Positions 29,715 to 37,227 of a DNA stretch of 39,219 nucleotides are shown here, piece by piece. Within the stretch, counting starts at the first letter, position 1. Every line of letters starts with the position of its first letter. The stretch spans positions 1 through 39,219 of the forward strand of contig JACNFY010000029.1 in the NCBI GenBank assembly GCA_014384375.1, read 5' to 3'. The position numbers and the translations under genes are program-made. Below the pieces are notes generated by a model. That model did no database searches and was not told the DNA's origin. It was given only the letters and a program-made list of their open reading frames with translations. This DNA is from Nanobdellati archaeon (GTDB lineage: Archaea > Nanobdellota > Nanobdellia > Woesearchaeales > GCA-2686295).

Positions 29715-30377
29715 TTACTTGTTTATGGTTCCGTAAACCAGCTTAGAACTGCCTAATATCAAGTCTCCTTTGTATTCAGAGCCTTCTACTTCTACATTAT
29801 TTTTCAAGAATAATCCTTCAAGGTCACTATTCTCGAAGTGCCATAATCTTTTTATGAAAGGAACGACCATATAATTATGCAGAGCTCTTTTAACAGTCAT
29901 TTGTTCAGGAGGTTCGCACATCTCAAGCATAACGATTCTTGAACCGTTTTTTCCAACTCTCACAATTTCTCTGAAAGCTTTTTCTTTGTCAGGTATTCCT
30001 CCAAATCCATAAGCGGAAACTATTTTATCAAAAGTATTGTCTTTGAATGACATTTGTTCAATGTTCTTGTTGAGAAGATAGAAACTGCCAGTTGCCTCTC
30101 TTGATTCAATATTCTCATAGGCTTTTTTTAGCATTTCCTCACTTATATCGGCACCGAAGACCGTTGCATTCGGTTCTAATGCTAAAATCTCTAAACCGGT
30201 TAGTCCTGTTCCTGTACCTATATCCAGAACTAGATCGTTTTCTTTGACTTGGGTTTTTTCTGCAACAATCTTTCTATATTCTGAGTCCTGCCATATTGTT
30301 TGAACATGATGTGCTAAATCATACATTGGAGCCCAAAATCTGTAAGTTCTTTGTGTAGAGTCTATATTTAAGTTCAT
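29715..30377 (-). CDS. class I SAM-dependent methyltransferase (UbiE-like)
   Basis: A 220-residue methyltransferase with LVLDIGTGTGLTGLE (motif I, about 50-64), VFGADISEEML (motif II), NKNIEQMSFKDNTFDKIVSA and FREIVRVGKNGSRIVMLEM (post-I and IV regions), the pattern of UbiE/COQ5 quinone methyltransferases and relatives. The substrate cannot be told. The start at 30377 follows a TATA-like ATATTTAAATAC; the frame upstream is not used. Its stop abuts the rad50 stop without a gap, convergent. Confidence 0.85.
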   Translation of the reverse strand: MNLNIDSTQRTYRFWAPMYDLAHHVQTIWQDSEYRKIVAEKTQVKENDLVLDIGTGTGLTGLEILALEPNATVFGADISEEMLKKAYENIESREATGSFYLLNKNIEQMSFKDNTFDKIVSAYGFGGIPDKEKAFREIVRVGKNGSRIVMLEMCEPPEQMTVKRALHNYMVVPFIKRLWHFENSDLEGLFLKNNVEVEGSEYKGDLILGSSKLVYGTINK

Positions 30378-30489
30378 TATAAGTATAATGTTGTTCTTAT
30401 AGTATTTAAATATTTCGCTTTTTACCACTAATAAGTTGTGAAAACACTATTTATGTTTAAATTAAGATATTAAACGCCTTTACAAAACC

Positions 30490-30498
30490 TTTATATAC
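30490..30498 (+). promoter_or_regulatory. TATA box
   Basis: TTTATATAC with an upstream AAAACC (BRE-like), 25-30 bp before the leaderless ATG at 30520. Confidence 0.6.
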
Positions 30499-30519
30499 AA
30501 TCTTTTCTTCATAATTTGT

Positions 30520-30921
30520 ATGAGATTTACAAAGATAACAATTATCAGCACAAGAAAGCCAAGAGCGAGTGATATAAATGAGCAGTTGCAATGGTTCGGT
30601 GGAACGCTTGGGTTGTTTGGTACTCGTGATAGGGATAAGAGTTGTTTCAGAGTTTTCATAGTTCTATTAAAAAACCTGAAAAAGGAAAACCCAATATCAT
30701 CCGATGAAATCGCTGAGAGGACTGGTTTGACTCGTGGAACAGTGGTTCATCACCTGAACAAACTGATGAGTTCTGGGATAGTTACCAGCGAGAAAGACGG
30801 CTACCAGTTGAAGGTTGATAAGCTTGAACATCTTGTTGACATCATAAAAGACAATGTTGACAGAGCATTCGATAATTTGAAAGAGATAGGAAAAGAGTTG
30901 GATGATAAGCTCGGGTTGTGA
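30520..30921 (+). CDS. winged-helix transcriptional regulator
   Basis: A 133-residue DNA-binding protein. The HTH runs from SCFRVFIVLLKNLKKENPIS through SSDEIAERTGLTRGTVVHHL (recognition helix TRGTVVHHLNKL) to SGIVTSEKDGYQLKV (wing), of the ArsR/MarR-like class. The N-terminal 30 residues (EQLQWFGGTLGLFGTRDRDK) and the C-terminal helix (DRAFDNLKEIGKELDDKLG) may form the dimer. No membrane segment. Leaderless start from the TATA box. The signal and targets are unknown; it is followed by a tRNA gene on the other strand. Confidence 0.8.
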   Translation: MRFTKITIISTRKPRASDINEQLQWFGGTLGLFGTRDRDKSCFRVFIVLLKNLKKENPISSDEIAERTGLTRGTVVHHLNKLMSSGIVTSEKDGYQLKVDKLEHLVDIIKDNVDRAFDNLKEIGKELDDKLGL

Positions 30922-30924
30922 ATA

Positions 30925-30938
30925 TTTTTTTTTCTTAT
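30925..30938 (+). terminator. poly-T terminator
   Basis: A run of nine T after the regulator gene stop codon. Confidence 0.5.
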
Positions 30939-30943
30939 AAGTG

Positions 30944-31060
30944 CGTCGGGGCCGGGATTTTCACCCGTAAACATAACAAGTTATGCAGGATTTGAACCCG
31001 GAAGCCTAAAAAGGCAGCGGAGTGTCAATCCACCGCAATACCTGATTATGCGACCCCGAC
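30944..31060 (-). tRNA. serine-type (class II) tRNA with apparent GAC anticodon and T-loop intron of 33 nt
   Basis: Acceptor GTCGGGG/CCCCGAC with discriminator G73, D-arm GCATAATCAGGTATTGC as in tRNA-Ser(CGA), and a long variable arm GCCT-TTTT-AGGC; these are serine features. The anticodon stem GTGGA/TCCGC encloses TTGACAC, which reads GAC (valine) rather than any serine anticodon; a one-base shift would give TGA but breaks the stem. T-stem CCGGG/CCCGG, TTCAAA then 33 nt (30958-30990) then T. The intron shows a textbook bulge-helix-bulge: TTCA with TGAA, AAT bulges on both sides, CCTG with CGGG. Mature length 84 nt. Confidence 0.8.
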
Positions 31061-31101
31061 ATTATAAAAAAATTTAAATAGGTCAACAGTTTATTGTTAT
31101 A

Positions 31102-31137
31102 GAGTGTCAATCTGCTGCAATGCCGCTTTATGCGGCC
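31102..31137 (-). pseudogene. degenerate 5' fragment of the serine-type tRNA
   Basis: On the same strand and just upstream of the class II tRNA is a copy of its D-arm to anticodon-loop part. GG-CGCATAA, ATTGC and GATTGACACTC match; the acceptor and 3' half are absent. Substitutions create a stable GCCGC-ATAAA-GCGGC hairpin. On the plus strand this hairpin is followed by a T-rich run (31137-31146) and could act as a terminator or attenuator ahead of cbf5. Confidence 0.55.
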
Positions 31138-31268
31138 TTTTCTTTTTTAGAATAAGTCCTTAATAAAAGTTTAGTGAGAATTTTCGTAATATTTCTAGAT
31201 TTATCGGAAAACCAAAACTTAGTCAAAAACCAAAACCTATTAAAAAAAGCTTATTCTTTCTTTTCTCC

Positions 31269-32255
31269 ATGGGGAAGCTACCTTTTGAGCTTAGGAAAAG
31301 AGAAATTCTCGTGAAGAGAGATGCAGATACTGATCCTAAGTTTGGAAAAAAACCTTCTGATAGAAGCGTTGATGAGGTTATTGGTTATGGAGTTGTCAAT
31401 ATTGACAAGCCAGAAGGTCCAAGCAGCCATCAGGTATCTGCATATGCTAGGAATATTCTAAGACTAAAGAAGGCGGGTCATTCAGGAACATTGGATCCCA
31501 AAGTTACAGGAGTCTTACCAGTTGCTCTTGGAAGAGCTACAAGGATAACACATTCATTGTTGACAGCAGGAAAAGAATACATCTGCCTGATGAGACTGCA
31601 TAAAGAGCTTGATGAAAAAACAATTAGAAAAATAATGAATGAATTTGTAGGCAAGATAAAACAGCTTCCACCAATAAAGAGTGCTGTTAAGAGGCAAGAG
31701 AGATTCAGGCATATTTATTATCTGGAAATCCTTGAAATTGACAGGAAGGATGTTCTCTTTATTGTGGGTTCACAGGCAGGAACTTATATAAGGAAGCTAT
31801 GCCATGACATAGGTGAAAAGCTTGGCGTAGGTGCCAACATGTATGAGCTGAGGAGGACAAAAGCAGGACCATTCAGTGAAGAGACTTTATGCATTTTGCA
31901 GGATTTAAAGGACGCATATCATTTCTACAAAGAAGGCGATGAGAAATACTTGAAGAAAATCATCCAACCAGTAGAGTTTGCAGTTGAGCATCTGCTAAAA
32001 ATATGGGTTCTCGACACAACTGTTGATTCATTGTGTCATGGAGCTACTCTAAAAGTGCCTGGTATTGCCAAGCTTCATGAAGGGATAGAGCCCGATATGA
32101 GAGTTGCTGTGATGACTTTGAAAGACGAATTAGTGATGACAGCTATAGCTAAACTAAACTCGCAAAAGATTCTAAAAGAAGAAAAAGGGATAGCTGCAAA
32201 GCCAGACCAAGTTTTCATGAAGCCAGGAACTTATCCTAAAATTGAAAAAGTATAA
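31269..32255 (+). CDS. cbf5: Cbf5 (TruB-family) RNA pseudouridine synthase
   Basis: Catalytic subunit of H/ACA ribonucleoproteins, which pseudouridylate rRNA under guide RNAs with Nop10, Gar1 and L7Ae; it can also act on tRNA U55. The 328-residue protein has GYGVVNIDKPEGPSSHQVSA, the catalytic-Asp loop SGTLDPKVTGVLPVALGRAT (about 77-96), the motif AGTYIRKLCHDIG, and a C-terminal PUA domain (CHGATLKVPGIAKLHEGI; MRVAVMTLKDELVMTAIAKL). TATA-like CCTATTAAAAAAAGC precedes the ATG. Two small membrane protein genes follow on the same strand. Confidence 0.95.
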   Translation: MGKLPFELRKREILVKRDADTDPKFGKKPSDRSVDEVIGYGVVNIDKPEGPSSHQVSAYARNILRLKKAGHSGTLDPKVTGVLPVALGRATRITHSLLTAGKEYICLMRLHKELDEKTIRKIMNEFVGKIKQLPPIKSAVKRQERFRHIYYLEILEIDRKDVLFIVGSQAGTYIRKLCHDIGEKLGVGANMYELRRTKAGPFSEETLCILQDLKDAYHFYKEGDEKYLKKIIQPVEFAVEHLLKIWVLDTTVDSLCHGATLKVPGIAKLHEGIEPDMRVAVMTLKDELVMTAIAKLNSQKILKEEKGIAAKPDQVFMKPGTYPKIEKV

Positions 32256-32282
32256 ATATGATTAGATAATAACCAAAATAAA

Positions 32283-32615
32283 ATGGCTAAGAAAAAAGCT
32301 TCAAAGAAGTCAGTTAGTATAAGTCCAAAAGAGAAGAAAAGAAGGAAATACAACAAGTATGTCTTCTGGGGTTCATGGGTTTTATGGGCTCTATTCATGC
32401 TACCGCAGTACTTGCCGAACAAGTGCGCTGCTCTGTTTGACCCAATACTAAATGCTGCTTTCGAATGTCCGCCTGTATCGATGGTTATAAGCTTGATTCT
32501 TGGCTCGTTGTTCATGGCGTTCTTGACATGGGTTGTTGGCTGGATAGTCATCTGGTTGTACTTCTACCACAAAGAGCTTACTTGGAAGAACATAAAAGAG
32601 TTTTTCAAGGAGTAA
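32283..32615 (+). CDS. small membrane protein, unknown
   Basis: A 110-residue protein with a basic N-terminus (AKKKASKKSVSISPKEKKRR), two membrane helices (YVFWGSWVLWALFMLP; SLILGSLFMAFLTWVVGWIV) and a short charged tail. An outside loop with Cys residues (NKCAALFDPILNAAFECPP) may form a disulphide. One base separates its stop from the next gene's ATG, so the two are coupled. No family recognised. It lies 27 bases after cbf5. Confidence 0.6.
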   Translation: MAKKKASKKSVSISPKEKKRRKYNKYVFWGSWVLWALFMLPQYLPNKCAALFDPILNAAFECPPVSMVISLILGSLFMAFLTWVVGWIVIWLYFYHKELTWKNIKEFFKE

Positions 32616-32616
32616 G

Positions 32617-32892
32617 ATGGCTGCAAGAAAAAAGAAAACTTCTAGGAAAAAATTGAATAAAGATAAGATTGCTTTGTTGCTCTCCATAGTTCCAGGTGTT
32701 GGACAGCTCTACAAGAAGGACTGGGTTGATTTTTTCGCTGTCTACTTTGGTTTCTTAGTTGCTCTGTGGTGTTGGGGTGTAAAAAATATCTTGCCTGAAA
32801 AGATGTTCTGGTACACTTTCTTAAATGTGGCTGGATGGGTTATACTGCTAGGCACGTATGTGTGGAATCTTGTCGATGCTTATAGAAGTTGA
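32617..32892 (+). CDS. TM2-like small membrane protein
   Basis: A 91-residue protein with a lysine-rich N-terminus and two or three membrane helices. SIVPGVGQLYKKDWVDFFAV followed by a second helix and WNLVDAYRS resembles the TM2-type pattern (PG-GQ-Y ... DAY) found in small membrane proteins. Function unknown. Coupled to the preceding membrane protein gene. Confidence 0.62.
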   Translation: MAARKKKTSRKKLNKDKIALLLSIVPGVGQLYKKDWVDFFAVYFGFLVALWCWGVKNILPEKMFWYTFLNVAGWVILLGTYVWNLVDAYRS

Positions 32893-32934
32893 TTTTGGAA
32901 ATATTTTTATATTACAAATTATTTATTTCTCTCC

Positions 32935-33693
32935 ATGAAAAAAATAATTTTTCTACTAGTATTAGCTGTTTTAATTACTGGTTGTGGTGAATCTGAAGAA
33001 GTGATTGAAGAACAAGAAACTCCTCCAGAGCTTGATGTGCCTAAGGTTTCTTTTGAAGATATTAGTGTTGAAGAGTTGGATAACAGATACGATGGAAGGA
33101 TAATCGAGGTAGAGGGAACATTTCTCGAAGGTGAGAATGAGGGAATGACTTTCTCAAGGTATGATATTTCTTACACTGTTGATGGTAGGGATTTCAGGAA
33201 TTATTTCTTGGTAGAGCTCAGACCTGCATTGGATTGGGTAGCTGATAATGTTCCGGAAGACGCTGTTTTCCTGAACTGGTGGGATTATGGTCACATGATC
33301 AGAGGATATACAGGCAGAGAAGTTATTATATACTCTCCATCTGAGGATTTGCTTTGGAGTCTTGCAAGTGGCAAATGGGATGTTGGAGGAAGCGGAGATT
33401 TTGCAACAGACGAAGAGATAACTGATGTATTGTTCGGTTTGCTGTTTGATATTGGAAGGACAAAAGTGGTTATGGACAAATACAACGCTGATTATGTATT
33501 TGTAGTGGGCATGGACTTGACAATATTCGAGCACATCCTGATAAATCTTGGGTTGTATGATGACATTTCAGAAGAGGAAAGAAAGGAAAAAATCCAAGAA
33601 TCTGTTTTAGTTGGGTTCTTGAATGAAGAAGAGTTTGAAGGTTTTGAGTTGGTATATTCTGATGATAAGGTTAAGATCTATAAAAAGAGTTAA
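32935..33693 (+). CDS. lipoprotein with oligosaccharyltransferase-type WWDYG motif
   Basis: A 252-residue protein: signal peptide ending in a lipobox-like LITGC (Cys at about 17), an acidic linker, a small beta domain (RYDGRIIEVEGTFLEG), then ALDWVADNVPEDAVFLNWWDYGHMIRGYTGREVIIY. WWDYG at residues 115-119, with preceding PEDAV and following G-R-E, is the hallmark of the C-terminal domain of AglB/STT3, where it recognises the Ser/Thr of the glycosylation sequon. The membrane catalytic part of STT3 is absent, so this stand-alone protein might bind sequons or glycans outside the cell. The 3' end overlaps the PIN gene by 23 bases, tail to tail. Confidence 0.8.
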   Translation: MKKIIFLLVLAVLITGCGESEEVIEEQETPPELDVPKVSFEDISVEELDNRYDGRIIEVEGTFLEGENEGMTFSRYDISYTVDGRDFRNYFLVELRPALDWVADNVPEDAVFLNWWDYGHMIRGYTGREVIIYSPSEDLLWSLASGKWDVGGSGDFATDEEITDVLFGLLFDIGRTKVVMDKYNADYVFVVGMDLTIFEHILINLGLYDDISEEERKEKIQESVLVGFLNEEEFEGFELVYSDDKVKIYKKS

Positions 33694-34159
33694 GAACCTT
33701 GATGTTATATTTTCTTAAGAAGTTCTCCATTCTTACATTGAAAATGTCATGCTTGTCCCTTGTCAGTACGTTTGCTTTTGTTTTTATCGCTGCTGCAAGA
33801 ATAACTGCGTCGCTTGGGTCATGCTCTTCAGTGTCAAGTTCTGGAAGAATTGATTTGACGAAGGAATGTTCTTTCTCTGCGTTGCCAGGGTGGACAGGAA
33901 CTTCTAACACAAACAGATTTTCAGCTTTGTGCAAGAACTTTCTCACACAAACTTTAACTTTGTCGTGAATATGGTGTTCTATGTGAACAAACTCTTCAAC
34001 ATTGAAAGATGTAATTGCGCATTTGTTGTTCTTCAAGAATTCTTTGAAGTCTTTTTCCTTGTGATGTTTGAATATCCAAACAAAAAAGCAGGTGTCGATG
34101 AGAAAATCTATGTTGTCATCAAGAGTTAGTTTTGGTAGTGATTCGAATAGTTCTTTCAT
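33671..34159 (-). CDS. PIN-domain RNase-like protein
   Basis: A 162-residue PIN-fold protein. Acidic residues expected for the metal site are at FLIDTCFF (Asp near 22), FNVEEFVHIEHH (Glu), HDPSDAVILAAA (Asp) and LTRDKHDI (Asp), matching the family order. PIN proteins are ribonucleases in toxin-antitoxin pairs or rRNA processing. Its start overlaps the stop of a DUF357-like gene (TAATG), so the two are translationally coupled. Some archaeal PIN proteins act in ribosome biogenesis, so toxin function is not assured. Confidence 0.75.
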   Translation of the reverse strand: MKELFESLPKLTLDDNIDFLIDTCFFVWIFKHHKEKDFKEFLKNNKCAITSFNVEEFVHIEHHIHDKVKVCVRKFLHKAENLFVLEVPVHPGNAEKEHSFVKSILPELDTEEHDPSDAVILAAAIKTKANVLTRDKHDIFNVRMENFLRKYNIKVLNSFYRS

Positions 34160-34446
34160 TAATCATCAACCGTGAACAATCTTGAATCTTTGACCTTGAA
34201 TAGGCCTATCCTTGCGCCTGCATCGAGCCATCCGTGGGCATAGTTCAACGCGCCAAAGGCAAGAACATAGTTTCCTTTTTCTTTGAAGTGCTGTGCATCT
34301 GAGTAATAGCGTGAAGCCATGTCTAGGAAGTCAGCTGCTTCTTTTTTCATGCTTTTCTTCTTCTCTGCTTTCTTAGCTACTTCCAAAGCTTCTTTTGTTA
34401 TTGAGAAGCTTTTTTCCAGTTTTTCTTCTGTGACAGTGTTGTTCAT
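34159..34446 (-). CDS. DUF357-like helical protein
   Basis: A 95-residue all-helical protein: VTEEKLEKSFSITKEALEVA, FLDMASRYYSDAQHFKEKGN and YVLAFGALNYAHGWLDAGARIG. The last segment, with a conserved Tyr-Ala-His-Gly-Trp-Leu-Asp-Ala-Gly-Ala-Arg pattern, is typical of the archaeal DUF357 family, distantly similar to HEPN-like helical bundles. Its stop overlaps the start of the PIN gene, so the pair forms one unit. It may be the binding partner or antidote of the PIN protein; this is inference. Confidence 0.7.
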   Translation of the reverse strand: MNNTVTEEKLEKSFSITKEALEVAKKAEKKKSMKKEAADFLDMASRYYSDAQHFKEKGNYVLAFGALNYAHGWLDAGARIGLFKVKDSRLFTVDD

Positions 34447-34511
34447 GAATTTTTAAAAAAAGTGCTCAGTATAAAAAAGTTTTTATAATAGTTATTTAAG
34501 GAATAGTCTTT

Positions 34512-35552
34512 ATGATAGACTGGCAGAGGTTCAAGGAACAGATTGATTTGAATATTTTTAAGCGTATCTTTACTGATAGTTTAGCCGTTGGTAATGAGAA
34601 GGTCCTAATAATAGGTGATTATGGTGTCAGGAACAGAGTTCTTTCTCCTATCTTGACGAATGCCTATGCTCTGGCAGCTAGAGAGCTTGACTTGAATTAC
34701 AATGTATTAATGCAGAACGCTAAAGCAAGAGGTGATTTCGCCGACGAAGTTATGATTACAAGCCTAAGAAGGCTTCCTAAGAGAAGCGTTATAGTGATGA
34801 ATGTTTCTAATAGAATTGGAAAGCTTGGGTCTTTAGGTTTGAGCTTTAGAAAGTTTTGCAATAACCGTCAGCATAAGTTCTTAACATCTTCCTCCCTTGG
34901 TAGTCTGTCTAATAATAATTTAAGAGATGTCCTCAGAACCTTGGATGTTGATTACAAGAAGATGGATGCTCGTGGACAAAAAATCAAGAGGGTATTAGAC
35001 ACTGGGAGAGAGATAAACATAACAACAAAGCTAGGTACTGATATAACCATGAATGTTCAAGGTGTAAAATCCATTGTTAACGCAGGAATGTACACTCGGA
35101 CTGGTGCTGGTGGAAACATGCCTGCGGGAGAAGTATATCTAAATCCGAAGTTTGACAAAGTTGAAGGTACTTTCTACATAGATGGTAGCATGAGGTTGAA
35201 AAACAGGACTCTTGTTGTGAGAAATCCTGTAAGGGTAGATGTCGAGCATGGAGGTATAACCAATATATCAAGTAATTATGAAGGAAATCTGTTCAAGGAG
35301 ACACTTGAATGGGCTCATCGAAAGGCGAAAAGGCCTCAAACAGTGAGGAAGATAGCCGAGCTAGGCATAGGAATAAATCCTAATGCGAAGATTGTTGGCG
35401 CTACAATCATAGATGAGAAAACAGTGGGGACAGTTCATATCGCTAATGGTTCAAATGCGTGGTTCGGAGGAGAACTGAAATCTATCGTCCACCTGGACCA
35501 TGTTATAAGAGATGCTATAGTAAGAGTGGATAGTAGGTTGTTGAGGCTTTAG
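34512..35552 (+). CDS. M29-type (leucyl/aminopeptidase T-like) peptidase
   Basis: A 346-residue protein similar to the aminopeptidase T family of metallopeptidases. GNMPAGEVYLNP, the AELGIGINPNAK segment, the GTVHIANGSNAWFGGE region and a final SIVHLDHVIRD carry the expected Glu, His and Asp metal ligands. It probably trims peptides in the cytosol. TTTTTATAATAG about 27 bp upstream gives a leaderless ATG. It overlaps the next gene by four bases, tail to tail. Confidence 0.8.
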   Translation: MIDWQRFKEQIDLNIFKRIFTDSLAVGNEKVLIIGDYGVRNRVLSPILTNAYALAARELDLNYNVLMQNAKARGDFADEVMITSLRRLPKRSVIVMNVSNRIGKLGSLGLSFRKFCNNRQHKFLTSSSLGSLSNNNLRDVLRTLDVDYKKMDARGQKIKRVLDTGREINITTKLGTDITMNVQGVKSIVNAGMYTRTGAGGNMPAGEVYLNPKFDKVEGTFYIDGSMRLKNRTLVVRNPVRVDVEHGGITNISSNYEGNLFKETLEWAHRKAKRPQTVRKIAELGIGINPNAKIVGATIIDEKTVGTVHIANGSNAWFGGELKSIVHLDHVIRDAIVRVDSRLLRL

Positions 35553-36316
35553 TTTTTTATTTCGCATCCACCAGCTGGTAATGCTCTTATTATCTCATCA
35601 AGGTCTCCGCCAATTTTTTTCTGGATTTTCTTCGCTACTTCACTTGTTTTCTTTTCTCCCTGCACAATTTCAACGTATTCTTTGCAGTGTTTTTTTATTG
35701 CAGAAACAGGTCCGGCCATTGCTTTATCTTTATATATACTAACTGCTAGGTTGATATTTGGAGTTACATAATTTGTTTTCCCTCTTATCATGAAGGCTCC
35801 TTTTGGCATGTACTCGCCAGGATTTGCTTCCTTTGACACTTGTTCGGGATTTACATAGAAAACGTCTAAAGTACTCATTCCCTGCTTCCATCCCCTGCTG
35901 AAGTCTGCTGTGAAGTCTGCAGCTTCTTGTATTGTTGTTTTTGGGATACTCTTTCCTTCGGATTTTACTACAACAAATGGACTCCCTGCCATGTCTGTGT
36001 GGAAAACCAAGTCATTCTTGTCAGTGTATTTCTTAACAACAATCTCGTTAGTTGTTGCATCTCTTCCGCCTAGGACTAGAAAACCATCTGAAGATACAAA
36101 CCATCTGAACTTCTCAAACCACTCTCTCTTCTTTATCTTCTTTATCTTTGGCTCTTCGAAAACAATTTCTTTTTTCTCGATTTTCTTTAGTTTCTCTTTG
36201 CTTTTTTCCAAAGCTTTCTTTGCTCCTTTAAGCTTTTTCTTGGCTTTCTTAGCTTTTTCAAAATACTCTGCTGCGTTCTCTTCTACAGATTTCCTGATAT
36301 CTAGAACTAGTTTCAT
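35549..36316 (-). CDS. NFACT-R (DUF814) protein, truncated RqcH-like
   Basis: A 255-residue protein with a lysine-rich coiled coil (KAKKKLKGAKKALEKSKEKL) followed by the NFACT-R domain: WFEKFRWFVSSDGFLVLGGR, DATTNEIVVKKY, DLVFHTDMAGSPFVVVKSEG and AFMIRGKTNY. In full RqcH/NEMF these follow an NFACT-N and HhH region and act in ribosome quality control, adding alanine tails to stalled chains. Here the N-terminal tRNA-binding half is missing and the gene starts with LDIRKSVEENAAEYFEKAKK, the normal middle of the protein. It could be a split half working with a separate NFACT-N protein not present here. Confidence 0.85.
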   Translation of the reverse strand: MKLVLDIRKSVEENAAEYFEKAKKAKKKLKGAKKALEKSKEKLKKIEKKEIVFEEPKIKKIKKREWFEKFRWFVSSDGFLVLGGRDATTNEIVVKKYTDKNDLVFHTDMAGSPFVVVKSEGKSIPKTTIQEAADFTADFSRGWKQGMSTLDVFYVNPEQVSKEANPGEYMPKGAFMIRGKTNYVTPNINLAVSIYKDKAMAGPVSAIKKHCKEYVEIVQGEKKTSEVAKKIQKKIGGDLDEIIRALPAGGCEIKN

Positions 36317-36368
36317 AATTTTACCTCTCTAAAATTATGGATTTCCAAAATTTTTAATTTTGTAATTT

Positions 36369-37181
36369 TCATAGTATTTCATCAGGGTTCCAGCAAACCC
36401 GAAAGTTTTCATTGAACAAATCAAGTTTCTTCATATCATATTCTTCTATATTAAAGTCAAAGACATTAGCGTTTTCTTTTATTCTTTCCTTGTTGATTGA
36501 TTTTGGAATGACAATCATGTTGTGCTGCAAAACCCATCTTATCAGGATTTGTGCAGGTGTTTTTGAGTATTTCTTGGCTATAGCAGCTAGTTTTGGGTCA
36601 TTCAGTTTTTTAGCTCTCGTCAGAGGGCTGTATGCTTCTAAAGCGATTTCTTTTTCATTACAAAATTCTAATAGTTCTTTCTGGAATAGGTATGGGCTGA
36701 ACTCGACTTGGTTGACTGCGGGCATTATTTTTGTATGTTGAAATAGTTCTTTGAGATGTCTTATTGTGAAGTTACTAACACCTATTGCTTTGCATTTCCC
36801 TTGTTTGTATAGTTTCTCCATGTATTTCCATGTGTTGTTCCTTATTTTTTCCACTGGCCAGTGCATCAAGTATAAATCAACGTAATCCACTTGTAATCTT
36901 TTCAGGCTTTCATTATACGCCCTTATTGGGTTGTCATGGTCGCTGTTCCATAATTTTGTTGTTATGAATATATCTTTTCTGTTCACACCTGATTTTTTGA
37001 TGGCTTCTCCTATTTCTTTCTCGTTTCCGTATATTGCTGCAGTGTCTATATGGCGGTAACCAGCTTCTAAAGCCCATAGAATAGCATTACCAACATCCAT
37101 TGGTGAGGATTCCCAGGTACCGAGACCTAAGACTGGCATTTCCACTCCGTTGTTAAGTTTTATAGTGCTCTTTATATCCAT
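36369..37181 (-). CDS. aldo/keto reductase
   Basis: A 270-residue TIM-barrel NADPH-dependent oxidoreductase. The catalytic tetrad is visible: Asp in GYRHIDTAAIYGNE, Tyr in the same segment, Lys in IFITTKLWNSD and His in VDLYLMHWPV. AIGVSNF and PKSINKERIKEN (NADPH-binding) follow. It resembles the 2,5-diketo-gluconate reductase group; the real substrate is unknown. The gene is flanked by its own short spacers and appears monocistronic. Confidence 0.92.
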   Translation of the reverse strand: MDIKSTIKLNNGVEMPVLGLGTWESSPMDVGNAILWALEAGYRHIDTAAIYGNEKEIGEAIKKSGVNRKDIFITTKLWNSDHDNPIRAYNESLKRLQVDYVDLYLMHWPVEKIRNNTWKYMEKLYKQGKCKAIGVSNFTIRHLKELFQHTKIMPAVNQVEFSPYLFQKELLEFCNEKEIALEAYSPLTRAKKLNDPKLAAIAKKYSKTPAQILIRWVLQHNMIVIPKSINKERIKENANVFDFNIEEYDMKKLDLFNENFRVCWNPDEIL

Positions 37182-37227
37182 CTTAGACTATCTAATAATG
37201 TCTCTTTTTTATGTCTTTTGGATTGGA

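Noticed and set aside
36849-36858. CCACTGG copies outside the cdc6 region as further origin boxes
   Set aside because: Single occurrences inside coding sequence or tRNA without the TGTCCAG extension or clustering.
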